Positions 47,321 through 56,027 of a stretch of DNA of 64,000 bases are shown here, piece by piece. The DNA comes from Artemisia argyi (lineage: Eukaryota > Streptophyta > Magnoliopsida > Asterales > Asteraceae), in the NCBI GenBank assembly GCA_030686995.1, contig CM060685.1, forward strand, positions 126,443,823 to 126,507,822, written 5' to 3'. Numbering within the stretch: position 1 is the first letter of the stretch; every line of letters begins with the position of its first letter. A model generated the notes under the pieces. It worked only from the letters and a program-made list of their open reading frames with translations, did no database searches and was not told the origin of the DNA. A program made the position numbers and the translations under genes.

Positions 47321-47967
47321 GTTCATGTAGTTGATATGATGAGAGTGATGTCCTAGTGTGTAGGACAGGACTTAGTTGATTCATTATGTAAAAACTTGGA
47401 TCGGGTGATGATCCAAGTGAGTCTTGTGTGAAGGCTTGGTTCGGGTGAAGAACCAAGTGTGTCAAGTGTGTGAAGGCTTTGTTCAGGTGAAGAACCAAGT
47501 GTGTCAAGTGTGTAAAAGCTTGGTTCGGGTGAAGAACCAAGTATGCCAATTAAGTGAAGGCTTGGATCGGGCCTTGGAGTAGATTGGTTCCAGCTACGAT
47601 TAGAACTCGACATTATGCTTAGTGTCGTTAAGCCTTGTGTAAGCATGTGTACGGATTGCTCCGCCTGAAGGAGTGTGTTGATATAGTGATTGATAACTCT
47701 CGAGTGTGGTACTTGGGGAGTGGAGTAGGACAGAGAGTGAGCTTCGTGTCGAACCACTATAAATCGCCATGTCTCTTGGTTGTGTTCTTTCCTTACTCTT
47801 TACTTTACTTGTTTATTTGTGTATGCTAGTAACCAAGTTGATATCACATAACTAGTAGAATTCAACAAGTTTGTAAATGAAAAATAACCGGACCTAAAAC
47901 GGCTAAACGCTTTAGAAAATTAAAAAGAAGCGGTGAAACTATTCAACCCCCCCTCCTAGTTTCTACA
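47321..47967 (+). repeat. 5' LTR of the copia element, second segment
   Basis: Resumes with GTTCATGTAGTTGATATG after the gypsy insertion and ends TTTCTACA, two bases before the methionine-tRNA primer site. Carries the hairpin minisatellite at 47394-47575. ORFs on the minus strand here are repeat translations. Confidence 0.8.
47394..47575. repeat. Hairpin-forming minisatellite in the copia LTR
   Basis: About five units of roughly 42 bp. The core is GGCTTGGTTCGGGTGAAG followed by the complementary arm GAACCAAG, then GTGTGTCAAGTGTGTGAA. Each unit can fold into a CTTGGTTC/GAACCAAG stem, and the outer units change to TTGGATC/GATCCAA with pairing kept. Confidence 0.85.
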
Positions 47968-47969
47968 AT

Positions 47970-47981
47970 TGGTATCAGAGC
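47970..47981 (+). other. Primer binding site, initiator Met tRNA
   Basis: TGGTATCAGAGC, the standard plant Ty1/copia primer binding sequence, two bases after the LTR end TTCTACA. Confidence 0.95.
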
Positions 47982-48033
47982 TTCGTTTATCAAGATCTTT
48001 AAAGTATACTGTACTTTAAAACTTTAATAGATC

Positions 48034-48600
48034 TATGGAATCAAAATGATATCTAGAAGGGCGTTATTTGAACGAGCCACCATTTTTCGAAAATGAAAAT
48101 TTTGTCATTTGGAAAAATGAATTTGAAAGTTATGTGAAATCAGTATATCATAATCTTTGGCATGTCATTTCAATTGACGATTTACAATTGCTAATAAATT
48201 TTTCATAAGAAACTTGTGTGAAATATTTGAAACAAAAATTTTGATTTATGAATCTTTGCCGAAAATTGAGTTTGATAAAACAATTTTATGTCAAATGGCA
48301 AATGGCATTTGGTAAAATGGTTTAATCATACATCAAGGAAATGTTCAATCCAAATATGATGAAAATGTGATATTAGAATAACACTTAGTTTAAGTGGAAT
48401 CATATACTACTAGTTTGAATGTCTTCATTGTAGGTAATGTTGCCGACAAGGATTTCTTAAGCAACCTAGTTGGTGTACTAATCTACTTGCTTTGATGTTA
48501 TGATAATAAAAAAGAAAATACGCGGTTTAATGTGCAATGTCGATATCTAGCAAAGAAGATAATACGCGCCATTAGTATGAAGACAATCTAATGGTTATCT
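48034..48600 (+). pseudogene. gag: Ty1/copia gag remnant
   Basis: ATG at 48034, stop at codon 5, then the gag N-terminus YLEGRYLNEPPFFENENF, VIWKNEFESYVKSVYHNLW to a stop at 48205. Fragments of the downstream domain follow in shifted frames (KILIYESLPKIEFDKTILCQ, LIIHQGNVQSKYDE) up to about 48400, then fade. The WxxW-type gag start and HQGN motif match Sirevirus-type gags known from memory. Very decayed. Confidence 0.75.
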
Positions 48601-50015
48601 CACCAAGCCAAGTGCATAACTAATTATAAGGTCGACTTGCCAAGTGATTATCATCTAGTCTTACATCACCAACAACACATGATTTGGTTATATGTTATTA
48701 AGGATAGCTAGAGGCCAAGGTAAGTTTTCTTACAACCTTGACTATCATGCTTGCTATTTGTGTGTTTACTATATGATTATATGACTACGTGATTAGGTAT
48801 TACTTGCTTATATGCTAGATGATTTTTGTATGCCAAAACGTGCTAGATGCTTTGTGTTATTTAGACGTTTTGTCTAAATGCTTATCCTTCTTTGGATTCA
48901 AGCAAATTATTTGGAAAAACAATGGGCTTACCACAACCATTGTTTATAGAGAATTTGACGTCAATCAATCACTATAGACGATGCACACTTGCTTCACTCT
49001 TTGTTTGCTCTCTAGTTCTCGTCTATGACGTTTCTTGAAACTTACATGATTGACTTCTAGCCTTCCTCGATGCGAATCTCATCCTTAAACCTCATTTAAT
49101 TTTTCATTCTCTTTTTTCTTCTTTTTCGACTCAAAATCCACTCCTTATTCAAGCGTATCGAGTCTTTCACTTTTCTTGTGTCTCGTTTCCACTCCATACC
49201 CATTCTTTAGCCTACTCGTGCGTATTGAGTCATTTTCGTGCCTTAAAATTCAAAAAGTTATGTTTTAAAACCATCTAAAACCAAAGACTTTTCATACTAA
49301 CCAAAACACCAAAAATCGTCCAAAAACCACAAGCTACTGCCGACGGTCCCTTAGCTCTCGGCGGTCCCATATCGATAAGGGACCGTCTAGCATTTTCAGC
49401 CTACACCCCATTTCTTACTGCAGAACATGAAAAACAAAACCAAACACCCCCTTTTTGCAGCAGAAACGATGACTAACTTGACCATACACCCAAAATCTTA
49501 CTCACTCAAAATTAAACTAATTCAAGGCTTACAAATTCAAGATCATCAATCACCAACTCTTGCTAATCACTCCATTGTAAGTTAATTTATTCATTTCCAC
49601 CTATTTAGTTCGAATTAAGCCATTGGGGTTCATATGAACATAAAAATTAAAAATTGGGGATTCTCGTTTCTTTGTTAAATTAACAACAATTGATAGCAAA
49701 TCCAAACAATGTAGCACTAATAATACTCAAAGTATCAAACTAACTAACTTATCTTGCTAATTTTGAAAATGGGTCAAAAATGAGACCATCCCCAATTCGA
49801 ATTTAATGTTGTTAATCTTGTTTAATAACTTAACAAAAACATAGTTATACATTGTTAATACATGTCAGAAACGTTTTCATAACCATGCAACAAAATGAAT
49901 TAGGAATTTCGAAATTAAAATGAGTTATGGTATAAAAGTATATTTGGGATGAGTATAAAAACTATAGTCTAGCTAACTTAATGTTCACTTTGTTTAAATT
50001 TGTTTTAGGAAAAAC
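48600..50015 (+). other. Internal non-coding DNA with a candidate 432-bp intron
   Basis: No ORF. 48700-49300 shows nothing recognisable. A GGACCGT module is at 49337. A strong donor (ATT/GTAAGT, GT at 49577) and a strong acceptor (TTTGTTTTAG, ending 50008) bracket 432 bp and end eight bases before the ATG of the envelope-like ORF. Spliced expression of that ORF is inferred. Confidence 0.45.
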
Positions 50016-51139
50016 ATGCCTAAACCAAATTGTGTTGATCACAAAAAGATTCGTGACTACATACCCATCATTTCTACCGAGTATCAACCACCACTTTGCT
50101 ATAATTTCCAAAGAGTCGAAAAACGCTATATCCATAAAGGTCGGGTTGTCTATCCGGACTTTGATTACTTTGGTTACCTCGAAGACATGTTTGGCTCAGC
50201 TAAACTTAAGTGTCTCTACAAAATTAATGAGTCAATTGTCCCTCGGTTTGTCTTAGAATTCTACAGTCAATTTAGGTTAAGGGTCGAATCCATGAATGAA
50301 TACTATATAGAGTTCTTTATTCAAGACAAATTCTTTTCATACTCACTTCCCGATTTTGGTCGTATTCTCGGTCTTCCTACCACGGGGCAATGCTCATTCA
50401 CTGACAAATGAAGCCTTGATGCTCTTGTCAGAAGCACCCCCCCAGAAATGGGAAATATGCTACCATTCCCCCCACTACAAATGAAATCAGAACCTTTATT
50501 CTAAAACCTCGACCATCGTCTTTTACCCGCACTTATAGAGGTAAGAAAATTCTTGTGGAAGAAAACCAACTCCTAACAAAAGAAATTGAAACTAACCTAA
50601 CTACCTTTGAGGTAATTATCCATGAAAATGCCTTTTGCCTAGGTGGCAATAGGGATCATCTTCCCGAGTGTCTCAGTCATATGCTTTATTGTGTTGTCTA
50701 AAATCTAGCATTCTATGTAATTAGGAGAATGGGATTTGTCACCAAGAAACCCAAGTTGAACCGGTCTTATGGCATGCTCTTGACTCGTTTGTTTAACCAT
50801 ATCATGGCTGAATTTCCGGAACTTAGATCAGAAAAATATCACATCCATGATCGTGTCATGTTCCCGCTCACTATTTACATTGAGCGTAAGACAAGGTCTG
50901 ATTGAGGATTGAAGAGGACCTTGTTTCCCGAGTCATCCTCCGGTGTTTCATCCTCTCATCACACATATGATGATGATGATGATGATGATGAATACATTGG
51001 AAATTCCAATGCTAATGCATCTTCTTCATCCCAAAACCTCTTGACTGCCCTTCCACAACTTCCTCAAAATCTTGATTCCCAAGACCCATCGGTGATCACT
51101 CTTCTCACTCAAATTCGGGATGAGCAAAGGAAGGATTGA
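50016..51139 (+). pseudogene. Envelope-like / ORF1-type protein of an Asteraceae-style copia element
   Basis: ATG at 50016 (MPKPNCVDHKKIRDYIP). Conserved blocks: PPLCYNFQRVEKRYIHKG, GSAKLKCLYKINESIVPRF, LEFYSQFRLRVESMNEY and LPDFGRILGLPTTGQCSFTDK. A TGG-to-TGA stop follows at 50409; then come a shift at a C run (about 50440), KPRPSSFTRTYRGKKILVEE, a stop at 50700, GMLLTRLFNHIM, a stop near 50903, and an acidic Asp-rich, Gln-rich tail to 51139. From memory, similar ORFs follow pol in Asteraceae LTR elements. No signal peptide or clear membrane segment, so envelope-like is a positional label. Broken by three stops and one shift. Confidence 0.65.
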
Positions 51140-51728
51140 AGTCAATCAAGAATCTTCTCAAGAAAAAGAAGAAGTAGTTGATGTTATTTGAAGTGAACTC
51201 ATTTCATGATTATGTGTAATGTACTTGATACAACCATGTTTATTTTCTCTTGCAAACTCTTAAGGAATGTTTAATTGTTGATTATGGTTGGATTTGGATG
51301 AGATTATGAGATGTTTAGTTGCTTGATAACGTCTTTCATGGTTAAATTTTTGTTTATGTTGTTCTATGACAAATAGGATTGATTTGTATATGCAGGTTGC
51401 AGAAATGAGAAACTGGGATAAATTCTACGAACCCACTGCCAGCGGTCCCTTATTGATCTGGCGGTCCTCCAGTGATAAGGAACCGTCTGGGGTTTAAAGG
51501 ACCGTCCCTATGGGATCAAGGATTTTTGCACTATTTTCTTCTTTCCTGCAATCCTAAACCTATTGCATGATTATCACCACCTTACCTTGTTTAGATAAAC
51601 ATTTTTAAGTGCTTAAAATCTCCTAATGCATGCTTTGCCCAAACCACAACCATGTTTGATTATTTAAACCTTCCTCATCACCCTCAACCTCATCACAATC
51701 ACCTTTCTATCCAACTTCATCACCTACA

Positions 51729-52442
51729 ATGGCCTCATCCTCCACTTCCTTGCCAACAACAAACAAAGAACCCACAACACAACCATCAAACAAAAGGCCT
51801 AAGCTCAAAATCATTCGACCTCAAACTAATTTTATTGACCTCACACTCTATGACACCACTCCATCTCCTAAGTCACCACCATCATCACCTCAAGCACCAA
51901 GTGCACCACTAAAAACACCATCCACCAATGGAATATATCACTCTTCATCAAAGACATCCTCTAGCTCAAAGACAACCACATCACCTTTCTCATCATTCGT
52001 CAAAAACTTGTCACCCTTACTTACCCAATCTAGATCAAGTGCTTTCACTCCATTTGTGAGTAATCAACCATCATCTCCCACTCACTCTAACTCATCACCA
52101 AGAAACCAACATCCTCCTCCAACAAACTCATCAACTCATACTACCACATCACCAAATGGGCTATTGGAAAATACTCCTCTCACTCCACCATCATCTCCAA
52201 ATCTTGGCAATCTCGTTCCATACTATGTTGATAACAACCACACTCTGAGGTGTGCTTGTTGTTACCATAACTTTCATTTCATCCACTCTCTTCGAGATAA
52301 ACTCCACATGATGTTTGGTCACATTGAGTATCTCATTGCTCAACAAAATGTGCAACCAACTCCCATTACTTCAATGCCACCATCGGCACCACCTACGGCT
52401 CCACCTTCATCCTCACCATCATCCACTCCACCTTCCGACTAG
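51729..52442 (+). CDS. Ser/Pro/Thr-rich ORF of the copia element, function unknown
   Basis: ATG at 51729, 237 codons, uninterrupted. N-terminal two thirds are low-complexity Ser, Thr and Pro with a basic patch (NKRPKLKIIRPQ). A compact C-terminal part has a Cys pair and His cluster (RCACCYHNFHFIHSLRDKLH) then MMFGHIEYLIAQQN and a Pro-rich end. Lies between the envelope-like ORF and the polypurine tracts. Could be a retroelement accessory protein, or the domain after a lost gene boundary. No enzyme motif seen. An open frame in an otherwise decayed element may be partly helped by its composition. Confidence 0.5.
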   Translation: MASSSTSLPTTNKEPTTQPSNKRPKLKIIRPQTNFIDLTLYDTTPSPKSPPSSPQAPSAPLKTPSTNGIYHSSSKTSSSSKTTTSPFSSFVKNLSPLLTQSRSSAFTPFVSNQPSSPTHSNSSPRNQHPPPTNSSTHTTTSPNGLLENTPLTPPSSPNLGNLVPYYVDNNHTLRCACCYHNFHFIHSLRDKLHMMFGHIEYLIAQQNVQPTPITSMPPSAPPTAPPSSSPSSTPPSD

Positions 52443-52979
52443 ATATTCTCAAAAGTCTAGTCATGAATAATCAAGTGGAAGTTGTGTTTTGGACCAAACA
52501 AGCAATGGGAGATAACTTGTTGTCTTAGTTAATGATTAATGTTGCTATTTCTATGATGTGTTGTCATTGAATTTTTATGGTTGTTATTGTATACTTCTCT
52601 TGCATGAAATGAATGAATGATTATGTTTTAAGTTATGATAAATTGTTGTGATATTGGTCAAGGTTAAACATGAAAATGAACTAAAATTATCTAACCTTAA
52701 AAGTGGGAAGTTACTTAAATCACAACATATCTGCCAACCTGGACGCCTACTGCCGGCGGTCCTTTAAATGGACTGGTGGTCCCCAAATCAATAAGGGACC
52801 GTTCCCCTATTTACAGGACCGTCCCCAGTAGTGCTCAAAATTAGATTCTATCCTGTGTTTTTCTATCTGATTCCTACACTACATAATTGATTTTACATCC
52901 ATATCATCTTTCCATACCTTCATATATGTATATGCATGCATGTGCTTTGTTCTAACTATGTTTTGTAGCACATCACCAT

Positions 52980-53226
52980 AGCTCGATTCCCCGGTTCCCT
53001 CATTATGGGGGAGCACTTAGCTAGGGGGAGCTTGTATTTCGTTGATCACGTACTCCAACGATTCTCTTTCAAGGATGTTCATGTCTCCTCTCCTCAACAA
53101 CCATGACACACCTTTTTGATTCTACAAAAAGGGGGAGAAGTAATGGGAAAACTCATTAAAAATTTATCAACACATAATTTTACCTAAAATGAGTTTATAT
53201 TTTGTAATCATCAAAAAGGGGGAGAT
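52980..53226 (+). promoter_or_regulatory. Repeated polypurine tracts before the copia 3' LTR
   Basis: Tracts ATGGGGGAGC (53005), TAGGGGGAGC (53021), AAAAAGGGGGAGA (53126) and AAAAAGGGGGAGA (53213, against the LTR). The last two are preceded by stems: CCTTTTT with AAAAAGG (53111-53117 and 53126-53132) and TTTTG with CAAAA (53200-53204 and 53212-53216). Confidence 0.75.
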
Positions 53227-53683
53227 TGTTAATACAAATAATGTCAAAAATGTTATTCGCATTATTCGGTCTTCTCGTGTTTTGATAATCACAAAATATA
53301 AAGACATGTTACGTAAAGTTACGGTTTATAAGTTTTTAATCGAGGAAACTCGTTTCTTCTACGTAGCTGCTTCAACATCACTTCAGGTATGAACAAACTT
53401 TATATCGTCATTAGTTAAGTAATCAAAGAATTTTACTTTCACCTAAACTTACATTTTTAAGTTTGACAAAACATTTTCACAAAAGTATTTTTGTGTTTCT
53501 AAAGAAATGTTTTATTAAGAAAATAAATTCAAATTCAAAGTTTATAACAGCTAGTTTTCCCCCCAAATCAGTTCAGCCTGAACCAGATAAGTTTTCACCA
53601 CATAAGGACAAAATGGGAGCGTTTTGTCTGGACGGTCCTTTAAATAGGCGGACGGTCCCTTAGTGATAAAGGACCGTCTGGTA
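53227..53683 (+). repeat. 3' LTR of the copia element, truncated
   Basis: Copies 42448-42905 with about 20 differences and stops at CTGGTA where the next LTR-like unit begins. The remaining third of the LTR is missing. Confidence 0.85.
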
Positions 53684-55971
53684 TGTAGAACCGTAGAGGG
53701 GGTGAATATAATTTCTTCAGCCTTTTAGATGTTTAAAAACTTTAAGCCAAGAAGAAGAACCAAGTGGTTTAAGCAAGAACAACCACTAATATAAACACAA
53801 GTATATAAAGCGAGTAAAGAGACACCACGATATATACTGGTTCGGGATGAGGGGTTTATACCATCCGTACGTCCAGTTGCGAATCCACGACACGATACTA
53901 TTCCACTAGTATAATCCTTTCGATGGATTACAAACCGTTACAACTTCACTCCACCGATATGCACAAAGATCGGTGCTCACAAAGAAGAGCTACTCCTAAT
54001 GGTATTCCGCCCTTGGAAACCACCCTAAAGAATATCGTGATTCGACTTACACAAGGTCACAAAGAGCACAACCAAAACTTCCACCCGGAAGTATCAAACC
54101 CCAACTAGATCCCCAATGATCTAGGCTTGGTCACCAAGACACAAGACTTCCCTTACAACCAAATTGAAAAAATAAATTTTTGATTGTTTAATCAAGCACT
54201 AACCTAACCTAGAGACTCAATTGTAATAGAAAGGGTAAAGATAAGAAGACCCTCGACACAATCACAAGAGTGGATTAGGTTCTTGTGATTCTTCCCTTGC
54301 AAGAGATATGTTCTTTCAAAGATGATAAGTGATAGATTAAGAACACAAGATGTAGACTTAGAGGGTAGAGAGAATAGAAATTAGAGAGAAAGAATGTTGA
54401 GAGAAAGAATGATGGAAAGGGGTGAGGAATACAAGAGGCAAGGCATGGTATTTATAGGCAAAACCCAAATTTGGGAAAATTTTACCGAGGCCAGCGTGTC
54501 ACCCACGTGTCAACGCGTGGGCAGCGCGCCAGGCGTCTGTAAAGATTTTCCCAAAACTTTGGGTGTTGACCTTATAAATACCTTAACTTGCTAAACCCCC
54601 AATTGTACTTCACACAAAACCTTAACATTAATCAATCTAAGGTTTACCAACTCAAATAGCCATTTTGGAAAATGTTTTGTGAAGTGTCTGTGAGAAAACC
54701 AAATACCAAGGGTAGAAGAGTAGAAAGGGGAATTTGGTAGGGGTAGAAAATGGTATTCCTCTCATAGCATAAGTGAGAAGAGAATATGCCATGGAATATT
54801 CCTCTATAGGGATGAGTGAGGAGGGTAAGGTTTAGAAGTAACCATGGTTAGGTTAAAGGGTGTATCCAAGAGAATGTCCATCCCTGGTGTGGTTAAAAGT
54901 TAACCATGGTTGGGTTTAGAAAGAATAAACTATGGTTAGGTTAAATGGTGTATCCAATGGAATGTTCCATCCTTAGTGTGGTTAAGAGTTAACCATGGTT
55001 AAGTGTAGAGAGCTACCCATAGTTGGGTTAGAAGAACCATGGTTGGGTTAAGAATGAGGTAAGTTAAGAAGTAACCATAGTTTGGTTAGATGTGAGCCAT
55101 GGTTTGGTTAAGAGAAGTATATCCCAAGGAATATTCCATTTCTTGGGGAGGAAGGAGAAATGGATGGTTGAGATGTGTTGTAAGAGAATGAATGGTTGTG
55201 ATGAAGAGTGTGTAGAGTATGAGTTGGATTGTGTAAGAGTGAAGAGATGTGTGTAAGGGAATATGTAAGTATGGATGAGATGGGGAGCCTAGTGTGTGTA
55301 GAAGGTGACATGATTGTGAGTAGTGTGTGTATTTTGAATGAGGAAGTATTGGAGAGTGTGAGATATGGGTTGTATAAATGTGATGTGTATAGAGAGTGAG
55401 TTGTATGTATAAGTATGTGTAAGAGTGATTGGATGGGGAGCCTTGTGTGTGTGAAGAGGAGTATGTGAGTGAAGTGTGTGTATTTTGAAAGTAAAGGTGT
55501 GTGTAGAAAAGAGTGTATGTATGAGAAAGTGTGTATGTTGTAGAAAAGAGTGTATGTGAAAGGATGTGTGTGTAGAAAAGAGTGTATGTGTGTATAGGGA
55601 AGAGTATTGGTGTATAAGAAAAGTGTATTGGTATTGTATAAAGTGTGGGGAATCTTGTGAAGGAGAGTGTGTGAGTCAAAGGGTGTAAGAGTGTGTAAGA
55701 GGTATAAGGGAATATGTAAGAAGATGTTGGAAAAGGATTTTTGGGAGAGATTGTGGGAGATTTTGGTGGCTTTGTCTTTTGTGATTAAAAAGGTTAAGAA
55801 GTGATTAGGAAAGATTAAGAAGTAATCTTATTGTCACTAAGAAGAAAAAGGTTTAGACAATTAAGATTATAGGTTGAGAAAATCATAAGTTATATTTCCA
55901 AGTAACATAACGTCGAGAATCCATAGTTACATATCTCGTGACTTTCCACGACTCGACGTACTCAACTAACA
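53684..55971 (-). repeat. Solo-LTR-like copia unit, minus orientation
   Basis: On the minus strand it starts TGTTAGTTGAGTACG (55971) and ends CCCCTCTACGGTTCTACA (53684), like the copia LTR end at 47967. A TATA box reads TATAAATA on the minus strand (54449-54456). It holds a palindromic AACCATGGTT array (54838-55110) and a GT-rich stretch (55130-55700) that yields a spurious 197-codon His/Thr/Tyr frame. No target duplication found; the left side abuts the truncated LTR and the right a 56-bp spacer. Confidence 0.6.
54838..55110. repeat. AACCATGGTT palindrome array
   Basis: About eight copies of TAACCATGGTTAGG or close variants (AACTATGGTT, CCATAGTTGG, GCCATGGTTTGG) at irregular spacing, interleaved with two copies of a GGTGTATCCAA...TGTCCATCC phrase. 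Confidence 0.8.
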
Positions 55972-56027
55972 CCTTGGTGCAAACAAGTCAAGTGCTTTGC
56001 CTTGATGTAAAGCATAACCCACGTGGG

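Larger units (their letters stand above)
42448..53683 (+). mobile_element. Copia (SIRE/Maximus-like) element with an envelope-like region, 5' LTR split by a gypsy element
   Basis: LTRs start TGTTAATACAAATAATGTC (42448 and 53227). The 5' LTR is interrupted at 43185-47320 and ends at 47967, followed by TGGTATCAGAGC. The internal part has a gag remnant (48034-48600), an envelope-like broken ORF (50016-51139), a Ser/Pro-rich ORF (51729-52442) and several AGGGGGAG tracts before the 3' LTR. Protease, integrase, RT and RNase H are absent. The 3' LTR is cut after 457 bp by the next unit. LTR copies differ by roughly 4% by eye. Confidence 0.85.
42847..53683. repeat. Five dispersed ACGGTCC/GGACCGT modules of the copia element
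   Basis: Modules of about 55-80 bp at 42847-42920, 49337-49391, 51436-51510, 52750-52826 and 53631-53683. Each has two copies of CGGTCC then one or two of GGACCGTC, separated by AT-rich spacers such as CTTAGTGATAAA. They are therefore inverted repeats, two in the LTRs and three internal, outside the ORFs. Confidence 0.8.

Noticed and set aside
47268..47757. Two overlapping minus ORFs with repeated Leu-Gly-Ser-Ser-Pro-style units
   Set aside because: Both are translations of the hairpin minisatellite in different frames.
55086..55679. 197-codon minus ORF rich in Thr, His, Tyr, Leu and Ser
   Set aside because: It only translates a GT/GA-rich low-complexity stretch inside a solo LTR; no domain and no codon structure.
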